Assembly: GCA_024694365.1 (NCBI GenBank)
Contig: JAILJX010000054.1
Span: 1 to 64,000 of the forward strand
Direction: 5' to 3'
Origin: Kiritimatiellia bacterium
Lineage (GTDB): Bacteria; Verrucomicrobiota; Kiritimatiellia; RFP12; UBA1067
DNA length: 64,000 bases
Position 1 is the stretch's first letter; the number at the start of each line of letters is the position of its first letter. This document shows positions 36,734 to 44,924 of this stretch, piece by piece. The translations under genes and the position numbers were made by a program. The notes under the pieces were generated by a model. The model did not search any database. It was not told the origin of the DNA and was given only the letters and a program-made list of their open reading frames with translations.

Positions 36734-37237
36734 TCAAAAGTTTTTCAGGTCCGAAAGAATTACCTGCAATTTCTCTTTTGCGCGATGTATTCTCACTTTC
36801 ACCAGGTTTTCGCTTGCGCCGGTCTCATGCGCGATTTCCCTTATGGACAGCTCGCCGATCTGAAACAGCGTGTATGCTTCGCGGAGCAAAGGGGGAAGCT
36901 TGGCGAAAGCGGCCGTCAGGCGCTTTCTGAGGTAGGCGGCGTCCGTCGCCGCGGACGTGACGGCCTCTGCCGCCGCTCCGGCCTGCTCGTCGGTGATTTC
37001 GTCAACGAATGTTATTCTGCTGTCGTCGCGCGCGCGGTTCTTCCTAAGGTTGCGGGCGATGGTGAAGGCAAGGCCGGATACGGCGCCGTCATTGTCTCTA
37101 AGGTCGTCGCGCATCGACCACAGCTTCGCGAACACGTCCTGCACTATGTCGCAGGCGTCGTTGTAGCCGGAGCCTGTCGCAACCAGCCAGTTTGTGATCT
37201 TCGGCGCTAGCGTATTGTATGTTTCTTCGATAGTCAT
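36734..37237 (-). CDS. ECF-type sigma factor, putative T3SS regulator
   Basis: 167 aa. Region 2 covers about residues 8-75 (GYNDACDIVQDVFAKLWSMRDDL, then GLAFTIARNLRKNRARDD) and region 4 about residues 108-160 (LREAYTLFQIGELSIREIAHETGASENLVKVRIHRAKEKLQ). There is no sigma region 3, so it is of ECF type. AAGGAGTGCC precedes the ATG, eight bases behind sctU, making it the last gene of the sctOPQRSTU operon. No anti-sigma gene is adjacent. Likely reader of the GTAAC-N14-CGTGTA promoters found around the T3SS genes; this link is inferred. Confidence 0.88.
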   Translation of the reverse strand: MTIEETYNTLAPKITNWLVATGSGYNDACDIVQDVFAKLWSMRDDLRDNDGAVSGLAFTIARNLRKNRARDDSRITFVDEITDEQAGAAAEAVTSAATDAAYLRKRLTAAFAKLPPLLREAYTLFQIGELSIREIAHETGASENLVKVRIHRAKEKLQVILSDLKNF

Positions 37238-37245
37238 GGCACTCC

Positions 37246-38349
37246 TTAAATCGGTTCGTCAAGGCTGACGGAGTCGAGGTCGGATTCTTCCTTTCGTGCG
37301 TCCTCGAGTTGTTTTGCCCATTTGAGCACTTCCGCGACGGGTTCTATCAGGTCGTCGGGTATGAATTCGTCGACACGTCCCTTTGCGTAGAGCTCTCGTG
37401 CGAGGGGGACATTCTCCATTATCGGAATGCCCTCGGCGAGCGCCGTTTCGCGGATTGTCTTCGCAATGGCGTCCGCACCTGCGATGCAGATGCGCGGAAG
37501 CGGAGCCTCGTCGGCCCGGTAGCGGATGCCTACGGAGATATGGGTAGGGTTGGTGACGACGACATCCGCGCTCTTTGTGGCTTTTGCGGGGTCGGGTCCG
37601 TTCAGTATCTCGTCGCGAAACTGGCGTTGCGCCTGCTTCACCTCTGCCGAACCTTCCATTTCCTTGTATTCGCGCTTTACCTCGTCTTTTGTCATCATCA
37701 TCTGCTTCGTGAAGTTCCGTCCCTGGAAAATGCGGTCGACGATGGCGATCATTATGTAGCCGAAAGCCGTGTACGCGGCGAGGCGCTTGAGCATCAGCTT
37801 GAGGCAGGGGAAAATGTCGTCCACGGTGCCGTAGCAAAGCGTCAGCAGTTCTGGTATCGACGCCCATATTATCTTGTACACCAGATAGCTGAGAAAGCAG
37901 ACCTTCACGACGTTTTTCAGGAATTCGAAGAGATTCTTCATGCAGAATATCTTCTTCGCCCCTTCGACGGGATTGAGCTTCTCCAGCTTCGGGACCAGGG
38001 GTTCGAAGGTGAAAAGAAATCCGATTTGCGCAACGTTGCCTACGATCCCGACGGCTGCCGCAACAAGGACGAATATGAAGGAGTGCTTGCAGACTATCCA
38101 CGCGAAGAGCTTGGTCGACTCTCGCACGGCGGGGTAGTCGTTTTCGGCTATGCGGCCGGAGACGAATGCCATGGCAAGGTCCCAGTCGTCGACAAGAGCG
38201 ATGGCCGTCCAGCCCAGAATCGCGAAGAGCACGACGAGAATCGCGGTTGAGACTACGTCTTTGGATGTGCACACCTGCCCCTTCTGCCGCGCATCACGCA
38301 GCTTTTTCGGGGTTGGCATCTCGGTTTTTTCGCCGCCTTCGCCGCCCAT
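37246..38349 (-). CDS. sctU: T3SS export apparatus switch protein SctU (YscU/FlhB family)
   Basis: 367 aa. GGEGGEKTEMPTPKKLRDARQKGQV is the standard opening, followed by four membrane segments (about residues 33-52, 86-108, 148-166, 186-206) and the cytosolic domain with the self-cleaving motif NPTH at residues 267-270 (VVVTNPTHISVGIRYR). Cleavage switches substrate from needle to translocators. It is of injectisome rather than flagellar setting, since translocator genes are nearby and no flagellar genes are seen. Two-base gap after sctT. Confidence 0.95.
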   Translation of the reverse strand: MGGEGGEKTEMPTPKKLRDARQKGQVCTSKDVVSTAILVVLFAILGWTAIALVDDWDLAMAFVSGRIAENDYPAVRESTKLFAWIVCKHSFIFVLVAAAVGIVGNVAQIGFLFTFEPLVPKLEKLNPVEGAKKIFCMKNLFEFLKNVVKVCFLSYLVYKIIWASIPELLTLCYGTVDDIFPCLKLMLKRLAAYTAFGYIMIAIVDRIFQGRNFTKQMMMTKDEVKREYKEMEGSAEVKQAQRQFRDEILNGPDPAKATKSADVVVTNPTHISVGIRYRADEAPLPRICIAGADAIAKTIRETALAEGIPIMENVPLARELYAKGRVDEFIPDDLIEPVAEVLKWAKQLEDARKEESDLDSVSLDEPI

Positions 38350-38351
38350 GG

Positions 38352-39131
38352 TCAGCCTCCGAGGATTCCGCGCACCGGAGCGAGGATGTCGGCTTTTTTG
38401 GTGTACATGAGCATGTCCATTATGAACGGGAGATAGATTATCAGCATCGCGACGCCAAGGGCGCTTTTCACCGGCATCGAAAGGAAGAAGACGTTGAGCT
38501 GCGGGGCGGTCCTGTTCACCAGGCCGAGCCCGAGCGTCGCGAGAAACATTATTATGATGACCGGCGCGGCGATGACGATCGTCGTCTTCAGCATCCCGTC
38601 CAGGGCTCCGAGTATCTGCGCGGGCGTGTTGGGCGCAAAGCCTATCCAGCTTTCGAAGACTGGCCATATCGCATAGCTCTCGTAGAGCGCACCGAGGACG
38701 AGAAGGACCGCTCCGCTTACGAAGAAGATCGTGGATGCAAGCTGCGAGAAGAATATGCCGGTTGTGGAGACTTGCGATCCGTTCAGCGGCGAATAGACTT
38801 CACCCATCGTCGCGCCGCGCTGGTTGTCGATGAGATTGCCGACGTTTTCGGCGACCCAGAACGGTATCGCCGAGAAGAAGCCTATGAAAAACCCTATGAG
38901 AGCTTCTTTGGCGGCGATGAGGCCGAATATCCACATCTGCGGTTCGCCGGGGGGCATTCCGTCATGGATGAAAGGGATGGCGAGAAATGCGAATCCCAGC
39001 GTAGCCGCGCGTCGCGCGACGCCCGGGATCATGGATTCGGTGAGCGCCGGGCATATGGCGAACGCCCCGCCGAACCGTGCCATTGCAAGCACGGCTGCGA
39101 GAATCCAGCGGTGGAATTCCAGATATGACAC
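38352..39131 (-). CDS. sctT: T3SS export apparatus protein SctT (YscT/FliR family)
   Basis: 259 aa with six to eight membrane segments. VGNLIDNQRGATMGEVYSPLNGSQVSTTGIFF is the characteristic SctT/SpaR/FliR segment, and the tail MLIIYLPFIMDML is also typical. GTG at 39131 is taken as start, one base after the sctS stop; a longer reading would run back through sctS. Part of the SctRST gate complex in the inner membrane. Confidence 0.93.
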   Translation of the reverse strand: MSYLEFHRWILAAVLAMARFGGAFAICPALTESMIPGVARRAATLGFAFLAIPFIHDGMPPGEPQMWIFGLIAAKEALIGFFIGFFSAIPFWVAENVGNLIDNQRGATMGEVYSPLNGSQVSTTGIFFSQLASTIFFVSGAVLLVLGALYESYAIWPVFESWIGFAPNTPAQILGALDGMLKTTIVIAAPVIIIMFLATLGLGLVNRTAPQLNVFFLSMPVKSALGVAMLIIYLPFIMDMLMYTKKADILAPVRGILGG

Positions 39132-39132
39132 G

Positions 39133-39402
39133 CTATTTGCCGAGAAGGGCGAAGTGAACGAAGATGTCCTGCGTGTACAGGAGGAGCGTCGACCCCATCC
39201 ACGATGCACAGGCCAGGAGCGTTATGGATATCGCGATGAGCTTCACTGCGAAGCCTAGAGTCTGCTCCTGGATCTGCGTAAGGGCCTGCAGGAGCGAGAC
39301 GATGACGCCGATCACCGTTGCGACAAGAATCGGTATGAGAGATAGCTTCAGGACGAGTATGAGACACGTCTGGGCATAGTCGAGAATCTGCGCCTGGTTC
39401 AT
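39133..39402 (-). CDS. sctS: T3SS export apparatus protein SctS (YscS/FliQ family)
   Basis: 89 aa with two membrane helices. LIPILVATVIGVIVSLLQALTQIQEQTLGFAVKL is the diagnostic FliQ/SctS stretch. The start at 39402 overlaps the sctR stop by four bases (ATGA). Forms the gate with SctR and SctT. Confidence 0.95.
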   Translation of the reverse strand: MNQAQILDYAQTCLILVLKLSLIPILVATVIGVIVSLLQALTQIQEQTLGFAVKLIAISITLLACASWMGSTLLLYTQDIFVHFALLGK

Positions 39403-40052
39403 GTGGCGTACCCCCTCACCAGTCCCTGGATCAGAAGCGTCCACCCGTCGACCATGACGAACAGGAGGAGTTTGAAGGGAAGGGAGATCGTCACCGGCGA
39501 GACCATCATCATGCCCATCGCGAGCAGGATGTTGGAGACTATGATGTCGATCGCTATGAACGGCAGGTAGACGAGAAAGCCTATCTGAAAAGCCTTTGTG
39601 AGTTCGGAGACGCAGAATGACGGCAGAAGTATCGCGAAACTTTCAGGGTCGACATTGGCGGGTTCTCCGTCCTTGCTCCAGAGATGTTCGGCCGTGGTCA
39701 CGAAGAAAGCGCGCTGGCGGTCGTCGGTCTGCTGGACGAGAAATTCGCGGAAGGGGTCCGCCGCTTTTGCGACGGCTTGCGTCTCGTAGGCGCCGGCCGG
39801 CTTGCCGGCGAGCTCCGTTTTGGCGATCGACCACGCTTCTGAGCATATCGGAGCCATGATGTAGAACGAGAGAATCATAGCCATCGCGTTAACGACCATG
39901 TTGGGCGGTATCGACTGTATGCCCAGAGCGTTGCGTATGAGAGAGATTACGACGACTATCTTCAGGTAGCTCGTCGCGATCATTGCGATGAACGGCAGCA
40001 GAGAGAGTCCTACAAGCAGGACTATCAGTGAGAACGGATCTGTCTGAAACAT
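39399..40052 (-). CDS. sctR: T3SS export apparatus protein SctR (YscR/FliP family)
   Basis: 217 aa, no cleavable signal. MIATSYLKIVVVISLIRNALGIQSIPPNMVVNAMAMILSFYIM and the late LPFIAIDIIVSNILLAMGMMMVSPVTISLPFKLLLFVMVDGWTLL are near-invariant FliP/SctR blocks. Five copies form the base of the export gate. Follows sctQ by 15 bases. Confidence 0.97.
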   Translation of the reverse strand: MFQTDPFSLIVLLVGLSLLPFIAMIATSYLKIVVVISLIRNALGIQSIPPNMVVNAMAMILSFYIMAPICSEAWSIAKTELAGKPAGAYETQAVAKAADPFREFLVQQTDDRQRAFFVTTAEHLWSKDGEPANVDPESFAILLPSFCVSELTKAFQIGFLVYLPFIAIDIIVSNILLAMGMMMVSPVTISLPFKLLLFVMVDGWTLLIQGLVRGYAT

Positions 40053-40067
40053 GGCGTGCGTCCTGAT

Positions 40068-40985
40068 TTAGGCTGTTGCGTCGATTGCGAATGCGGTCTG
40101 GGCGCCAAGACGGGCGAGCCGCCCTGTCGCGATGGTTTTGCCGGCCCGAACAAGCGATAGTGCCGTTTCGGGCGGAACTTCGCCGAGTCTGGCGAAATCG
40201 GGTATGTCGCTCCATGCCGCTGCGCCTGCGGCAAGGTCGGAAAGGGCGCCGAAGGGTACTTCGATGCGGCTGGAGAGCACGACGCGCCAAAGTCCGGCAT
40301 CCTTGAGTTCCGTGACCCCCGTCCCTTCGTCTACGTTGAAGCGTCCGTCGACGGCAAGCTTTGCATGGACCGGGGCGGAGGGATCGACTTCCGGAAGAAG
40401 CAGCATGTCGCCGGTCATGGGGACGTCTCCCGGCGAAAGGGCGAACGATGCGATCTCCACCTCGGCGGGGAGGACGCGGCTGCGGACCGTCTGGCTCGCT
40501 ATGTCGATGTACCGAAGCTGCCCGAGAGTGTCGGTAAGCGAAGGGGAATTTGAAACGGTGAATGCGACTAGGTCGTTTCCTGCCGAGACTACCCGCCCCG
40601 CCAGCGAATCCTTGCCCGCGCCTTCCCTGGCCATGCCGGTGATCGCCAACTGGCGGCGAAAGGCGTTTTCGAGAAGCTGGAGGAGTTTTCCGCACTCTTT
40701 CTCGACAAGCGCGAGAAGAATCGGCTCCGGAACATCTTTCCGCGACGGCCATATTTTGTGCAGTTCCGGGAAAATGGCGCTGTCGGAAATTCCGATCGCA
40801 TGCTCCTCGTCCTCTAGTTTCACTGCGATGTTCAGCGTGTCGGCAGGGCGTATCGCGTCAAAGCGCAGCATTGCGGGCGTGTCGCCAAGGCGGCATGGAA
40901 GCGCCCACGCGGGGTTGGACAGAAGCTGGGCCGGCGTTGCCGACGACCACTCGGGGAGCGCTGCGAGGATTTCAGACGGTTTCAT
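40068..40985 (-). CDS. sctQ: T3SS cytoplasmic sorting-platform protein SctQ
   Basis: 305 aa. The N-terminal two thirds are divergent; a first SpoA-like part (PGDVPMTGDMLLLPEVDPSAPVHAKLAVDGRF) and a C-terminal SpoA/FliN-type part (SRIEVPFGALSDLA...ALSLVRAGKTIATGRLARLGAQTAFAIDAT) identify it. Its place between sctP and sctR is the usual one. It forms the C-ring-like pods with SctK and SctL, whose genes are not in this window. No internal start for a separate short product was established. Confidence 0.82.
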   Translation of the reverse strand: MKPSEILAALPEWSSATPAQLLSNPAWALPCRLGDTPAMLRFDAIRPADTLNIAVKLEDEEHAIGISDSAIFPELHKIWPSRKDVPEPILLALVEKECGKLLQLLENAFRRQLAITGMAREGAGKDSLAGRVVSAGNDLVAFTVSNSPSLTDTLGQLRYIDIASQTVRSRVLPAEVEIASFALSPGDVPMTGDMLLLPEVDPSAPVHAKLAVDGRFNVDEGTGVTELKDAGLWRVVLSSRIEVPFGALSDLAAGAAAWSDIPDFARLGEVPPETALSLVRAGKTIATGRLARLGAQTAFAIDATA

Positions 40986-42240
40986 TTGTTTTGCCCTTGC
41001 GGGGTGTTACGGAGACTGTGACGGCGAATGCCGGTATGCGCGAAGCAAGATGCTGCTGGAACTGCGATATGTTGCGCTCCATGATCTGCGCGACTTCGGG
41101 CGTGGCCGGGGTTATGGCGACGGTGAGCGCCGAGCCTTTGGCCTCTACGCGTATTTCCGAGCCATCCAGCACATCGGGCTTCAGTACGATTTTCACCTCG
41201 CCTTCTCCCTTTGCCAGACCGGGGGTCACGGATACGGTTGCCGCGACGGTCTCCACCGCCGAGACGACTTCTCGCGTGCGCGCGCTTGCGGCATTTGCCT
41301 CGGCGGCGGAAACCTCGGCTGCGGTCAGGACGGGCGCGATGCCGGTTGGCGTCAGTGGCGTGACAGATGCAGGGGATGCATGGATCGCCCCTGGGGATTT
41401 CATCGACTCGTCGTCTTCTTCAGGCTTTGCCGGCGTCGATGGCGCCACGGGCTTTTTCGCGGCGACAACGGAACTTTCGGCGTTTTCGGCAGTGACAGGC
41501 GCAACGGCTGGACTGTCGACGGTTACGGGCGTTTGCTCGGGTTGCGCAACTGCAACAGGCTTGTCAATAGAAACAGTAACTTCTGCAGGTTTGTCGGCTG
41601 CGACAGGCACAACGGTTGGCTTGTCGACGGCGACAGGCGCTTGCTCAAGTTGCGCGGGGGCGTCAGCCGTTGGCGCAGGCGGCGTTACTGCAGTAGGCTT
41701 GTCTGAGGAGACAGGAGCTTCTGCGGGCTTGTCGACGACCGCGACGGGCGCAATGGTTGGCGTGTTTTCGCCGGTTACGGGCACTTGCGCCGGTTGTGCA
41801 ACTGCAACAGACTTGTCTGAGGAGACAGGATCTTCTGCGGGCTTGCTGACCGTGACGGGCACAACGGTTGGCTTGTCGGCGGCTACGGGCGCTGGCGCAG
41901 GCTGTGCAACGGCAACAGGCGCATCAATTATGGCGTGCTCACCGGCGAGAACTGGAGCCTCGGCTGCAACCAGACCTTCGGCAGCGGCGACAGGATGATC
42001 TGCGGACTCTTCTGCGACGTACGGACCGGCTTGCATCGCCGAGGCGTAAAGCCAAAGCGCTGAGTGATTCGGCCCGTCGCCATGCATGGCCGCCTGAAAT
42101 CTCGCGACGGAATCTTCAAGCGGCGGCAGTTGTGCGGCCTTGGAAGATGCTCCGCATTCCCCGAACTCTGCAATGGTATCGCCGGCCGGGGACGCTGGCA
42201 TGGAGGCGGGGGATATGCCCAATGGTGCAAAATCAATCAT
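40972..42240 (-). CDS. sctP: T3SS needle-length regulator-like protein SctP (YscP/FliK family)
   Basis: 422 aa. N-terminal 90 residues are followed by a Pro/Val/Ala/Lys-rich repeat zone (residues about 107-269) and a compact C-terminal domain with GEVKIVLKPDVLDGSEIRVEAKGSALTVAITPATPEVAQIMERNISQFQQHLASR, which is the FliK/SctP substrate-switch domain pattern. In homologues the repeat zone acts as a ruler. It overlaps sctO by 8 bases and sctQ by 14. Identity rests on position, repeat architecture and the C-terminal domain. Confidence 0.85.
   Translation of the reverse strand: MIDFAPLGISPASMPASPAGDTIAEFGECGASSKAAQLPPLEDSVARFQAAMHGDGPNHSALWLYASAMQAGPYVAEESADHPVAAAEGLVAAEAPVLAGEHAIIDAPVAVAQPAPAPVAADKPTVVPVTVSKPAEDPVSSDKSVAVAQPAQVPVTGENTPTIAPVAVVDKPAEAPVSSDKPTAVTPPAPTADAPAQLEQAPVAVDKPTVVPVAADKPAEVTVSIDKPVAVAQPEQTPVTVDSPAVAPVTAENAESSVVAAKKPVAPSTPAKPEEDDESMKSPGAIHASPASVTPLTPTGIAPVLTAAEVSAAEANAASARTREVVSAVETVAATVSVTPGLAKGEGEVKIVLKPDVLDGSEIRVEAKGSALTVAITPATPEVAQIMERNISQFQQHLASRIPAFAVTVSVTPRKGKTNETV
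41434..41922 (-). repeat. Degenerate coding repeats in sctP (ruler zone)
   Basis: Units such as PVAADKPTVVPV, KPAEDPVSSDKSVAVAQPA, KPAEAPVSSDKPTAV, PVAVDKPTVVPV and IDKPVAVAQPEQTPV recur at about 30-45 residues. At DNA level stretches like GGCTTGTCGACGGCGACAGG recur, which allows unequal recombination and length change. Confidence 0.8.
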
Positions 42241-42706
42241 CCTGCGGCCTCCTGGTGAAATCCTCCAATTCGCTTTCTGCGCGCTGTTCCTGCTCTTCGG
42301 CCTCGCGTTTTATCCAATCGGCTTTGTGTTCATCTATCTTCATTCTGTTCTTTGTCGCTGCGTTGAAATTGTCGCGCGCGTTTTCTTCGTTACGGGTTTT
42401 CGCTTTCAGATCGTCCTCGGCGCGCCTCACGCTTTCGGCCTTGACGATCCCCTCCTCGTCAATTTTGGCTATCCCCTCCTGGACGAGATCTATCTGCTCG
42501 CGAGAGACCGGTTTGCCGATTATGTTTTCGTAAAGCCTGTCGCGCCGTTCATCCTTTGTCTTCTCGTATTCGGCAAGCGTGCGCCGCCTGGCCGTCAGCG
42601 TTTCCGATGCAGCCGCAACCGCCCTGCGGGCGGCGGTAAGCTCGCCGCTCGCGCGGTCTTCGCGCATCGCTCTTATGCGCAACAGACTCTGTAGGACATA
42701 TGCCAT
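42233..42706 (-). CDS. sctO: T3SS stalk-like protein SctO (YscO/FliJ type)
   Basis: 157 aa, almost entirely coiled coil: MAYVLQSLLRIRAMREDRASGELTAARRAVAAASETL, a turn near KPVSREQIDLVQEG, then a second long helix ending EEQEQRAESELEDFTRRPQDD. This antiparallel two-helix layout and basic N-terminus fit YscO/FliJ, the stalk inside the ATPase ring. First gene of the operon, directly before sctP as in Yersinia. ATG at 42706 is chosen, 17 bases after a TATAAT box. Confidence 0.8.
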   Translation of the reverse strand: MAYVLQSLLRIRAMREDRASGELTAARRAVAAASETLTARRRTLAEYEKTKDERRDRLYENIIGKPVSREQIDLVQEGIAKIDEEGIVKAESVRRAEDDLKAKTRNEENARDNFNAATKNRMKIDEHKADWIKREAEEQEQRAESELEDFTRRPQDD

Positions 42707-42723
42707 TTTCGTTAACTGTCGCA

Positions 42724-42729
42724 ATTATA
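42724..42729 (-). promoter_or_regulatory. -10 box of the sctO-U/sigma operon
   Basis: On the minus strand AAATTATGGTATAATTGCG gives TATAAT 17 bases before the sctO ATG. It is of the common housekeeping type and shows no GTAAC/CGTGTA pair. Confidence 0.7.
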
Positions 42730-42797
42730 CCATAATTTCGCGCACGCGGGCGCGCGGATTCCCCAAATTTTTTCCGCGGACGCGGCGGGAAATATGG

Positions 42798-42803
42798 TAT
42801 AAT
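42798..42803 (+). promoter_or_regulatory. -10 box of the 130-aa gene, divergent from sctO
   Basis: AAATATGGTATAATTTC has TATAAT 35 bases before the ATG at 42839. The two back-to-back housekeeping promoters occupy the 132-base gap between the minus-strand sct operon and the plus-strand translocon genes. Confidence 0.65.
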
Positions 42804-42838
42804 TTCTTCAGCCTTGAAAAAGTTGAAGCGATGCGGGA

Positions 42839-43231
42839 ATGAAATCCAAAGAAGAACTTGACGCATACCTCGCAAAAATCCGCAAGACGATTGCGGATTC
42901 GCGGGCGCTTGTCGAACAGACCGAGCTTCGTTTCGCAGAGACGGACAGGCTTCTCGCGAGCCAAGGGCTTACCCGCGAAAAGGTCAAGGAGTTCCGGTTC
43001 ACCGAACGTCAGCGCGAAGCCGTGAATCGTGAGATGGTTCGCATGGGGCTGGAGCCTCTTTCCGAAGACGAAACCAGGCCCATCCCCGCTGGCGGACAGC
43101 CCGAAGAAATCGCTCCTGAGAAAGAATATTACGCGGATTGTGCCCAAAATGGTGAATTTTCGGCCGAAGATGATGAATTATCCAACAGGAGAATGAAATT
43201 TGCGATGATGATGAAGCCTTTTCGTATTTAG
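42839..43231 (+). CDS. 130-aa coiled-coil protein at the head of the translocon cluster
   Basis: Family not recognised. The first 80 residues are charged helix: MKSKEELDAYLAKIRKTIADSRALVEQTELRFAETDRLL, then LTREKVKEFRFTERQREAVNREM; the second half is acidic and loose, ending MKFAMMMKPFRI. No signal peptide or membrane segment. It stands where lcrG stands in Yersinia (before the lcrV-like position) but has its own housekeeping promoter, while the next gene begins with a T3SS-type promoter. A cytosolic regulator or chaperone is possible. Confidence 0.6.
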   Translation: MKSKEELDAYLAKIRKTIADSRALVEQTELRFAETDRLLASQGLTREKVKEFRFTERQREAVNREMVRMGLEPLSEDETRPIPAGGQPEEIAPEKEYYADCAQNGEFSAEDDELSNRRMKFAMMMKPFRI

Positions 43232-43234
43232 TTT

Positions 43235-43259
43235 GTAACTTTTCCGCGTCTCGCGTGTA
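43235..43259 (+). promoter_or_regulatory. T3SS sigma-type promoter of the translocon operon
   Basis: GTAAC at 43235-43239, 14 bases, CGTGTA at 43254-43259, with the ATG 25 bases further on and AAGGAGAAAAG as ribosome binding site. It begins only four bases after the stop of the preceding gene. Confidence 0.82.
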
Positions 43260-43284
43260 ATCAAGGCAAAGAAGGAGAAAAGAC

Positions 43285-44322
43285 ATGACAAACATAGAAC
43301 TCAACAATCTCAACGCGACTGCAGCCGCCGCGGCGGTCTCCTCTGCCGATGCCCCCGTTTTGGCCTCTGTGCAGACCAAGGCGACGACCTCCATTCTTTC
43401 CGGGGATGCGCTTACCGTATCTCACGCTTTCAGCGATTTGGAAAAGTTGCTCGCCCAACTGAAGGATGAGGACGCGGAGAACCGCGTATCCGTCGCAAAG
43501 CAACGGTTGGCGTCTGTCATAGACGTCTTGAACAGCTTTTCTGAAGAGCAGACCGCCGCGCTGGCGTCCATAGCCGATCTTGATGCCAAGGTTAGCGCTT
43601 ACGTGCAGTCTGCATCCGAGCTCAACACCCAGCTTGCCCCGCTCAACGCCCGTTCGCTCGAGCTTGATCTTCTCATCGATCAGCTTGAGAAGGCTGTGCA
43701 GCAGAACATCAAGGACGGCAAGGTGCACCGCGAGAACGTGGAAAAGCTGAAGGCGGTGCGCGAGGAGCAGGCCGCCGAGCTCTCCGCCGCCGAGGAGTCG
43801 CTCGCTGCGCTCAAGAATGCCGCCGAGCAGGATGCGACGGCCATAAAGGCCGCCGAGAAGCTCGTTGCCGAAAAGAAGAGCGCCCTCGATGAAACCGACA
43901 GCAACATAGAGACGGAGACTGCGGCCTTGGCGGCGACCGAGACGGCGCTCAAAAGCAACGAATCCAATCTCGCGAAAGCCCAGTCGGAAAAGGCGACCGT
44001 CGACGGCAAGATAAAGTCGATAAAAGACTCCATCGCGGACATCGATTCAAAGGTGAGCGCACTTCAGGCGGATATCAGCGCGGCGTTCAGCGTTTTGGGC
44101 GAATCGGCCCTTGCGAGCCTTGCCGCGGCGCTGACGGCAGATGCGAAAGCCGGAAAAGTCATCGACGGCGAGAGGGCCGAGACGCCGGCCGAGGTCGCCA
44201 AGGAGGATCTCAAGGATATCCGGAACGACCCTCTGAGGGTGGTGCGCGAGTCCATGGACCGCGTCGGCGAGCTGCTTGAGGATCTCAAGACCCTGGACTC
44301 CAGCCAACCGCTCAAGGCATAA
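43285..44322 (+). CDS. Coiled-coil T3SS protein in the tip-protein (LcrV) position
   Basis: 345 aa, Ala/Glu/Lys/Ser-rich, no signal peptide. A mixed N-terminal region (1-110) is followed by continuous heptad-like helix from about 110 to 255 (LDLLIDQLEKAVQQNIKDGK...VREEQAAELSAAEESLAALKNAAEQ) and a C-terminal domain with ISAAFSVLGESALASLAAAL. No family is recognised. Position before sycD and the YopB/YopD-like genes matches lcrV, and long coiled coils are a feature of tip proteins and translocators. It starts with a T3SS-type promoter. Function is inferred only from context. Confidence 0.6.
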   Translation: MTNIELNNLNATAAAAAVSSADAPVLASVQTKATTSILSGDALTVSHAFSDLEKLLAQLKDEDAENRVSVAKQRLASVIDVLNSFSEEQTAALASIADLDAKVSAYVQSASELNTQLAPLNARSLELDLLIDQLEKAVQQNIKDGKVHRENVEKLKAVREEQAAELSAAEESLAALKNAAEQDATAIKAAEKLVAEKKSALDETDSNIETETAALAATETALKSNESNLAKAQSEKATVDGKIKSIKDSIADIDSKVSALQADISAAFSVLGESALASLAAALTADAKAGKVIDGERAETPAEVAKEDLKDIRNDPLRVVRESMDRVGELLEDLKTLDSSQPLKA

Positions 44323-44373
44323 GTCGCATATTTTGATGGAATTGAGTAAATTTAACCCAAAAGGAGAAGAGAC

Positions 44374-44868
44374 ATGGACTCAAAGACGATCACCAACGAT
44401 GAAATCGCCGAAGCCGCCCGCAAGTTCATAGCAAGCGAGGCGTCGCTTGCGGAACTCAAGGGAATCTCCCATGACGAACTCGAGGCAGTATATTCGCTCG
44501 GGTTCAATTACTACCGCACGGGAAAATATGAAGAGGCGGCGAAGCTCTTCAAGTTTCTGGTCCTTTTTGACCATCTCAACGCAAAATACTGGATGGCGAT
44601 AGGCGCGGTGCAGCAGGTTTCGAAGGATTATGAAGGCGCTGTCGCGTCCTATGCGTACGCTTCGTTCCTTGACATATCCAACCCGAAGCCGCAGTATCAT
44701 GCCGCGGAATGCTTCCTCGCCATGGGGGACAAGGTCAACGCGCGCAGCGCAATAGACGCCTTGGAGATGTATTCGCCCAAGGATACGGAGCTCGGCCGCA
44801 CCTACCGCGAAAAGGCCGCCGCGCTCAAGAAACTCGCCGCCGGGGAAGAAACCGGCGAAAAGGCGTAA
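44374..44868 (+). CDS. sycD: SycD/LcrH/IpgC-type translocator chaperone
   Basis: 164 aa, class II T3SS chaperone. Three tandem TPRs are visible: LEAVYSLGFNYYRTGKYEEAAKLFKFLVLFD, AKYWMAIGAVQQVSKDYEGAVASYAYASFLD and PQYHAAECFLAMGDKVNARSAIDALE. This is the conserved core of the CesD/SycD/LcrH family, which keeps both translocators unfolded and soluble. Its usual clients are encoded directly downstream. An AAAAGGAGAAGA ribosome binding site precedes the ATG. Confidence 0.95.
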   Translation: MDSKTITNDEIAEAARKFIASEASLAELKGISHDELEAVYSLGFNYYRTGKYEEAAKLFKFLVLFDHLNAKYWMAIGAVQQVSKDYEGAVASYAYASFLDISNPKPQYHAAECFLAMGDKVNARSAIDALEMYSPKDTELGRTYREKAAALKKLAAGEETGEKA

Positions 44869-44889
44869 CCTTTCGCGCCGCTGCGTGTA
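44865..44889 (+). promoter_or_regulatory. T3SS sigma-type promoter of the YopB-like gene
   Basis: GTAAC at 44865-44869 overlaps the sycD stop codon; CGTGTA follows at 44884-44889 after exactly 14 bases. The ATG is 35 bases further downstream, with AAAGGAGAAA between. Confidence 0.82.
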
Positions 44890-44924
44890 GACAAGGCGGA
44901 ACGATCAAGAAAGGAGAAATCCAT

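Noticed and set aside
38352..39209. Longer SctT start reaching 39209
   Set aside because: It would run through the end of sctS; the GTG at 39131 directly after the sctS stop gives the normal family N-terminus.
36734..42706. Flagellar export genes
   Set aside because: FlhB/FliR/FliQ/FliP relatives are present, but SycD- and YopB/YopD-like genes adjoin and no flagellin, hook or motor genes are seen, so injectisome names are used.
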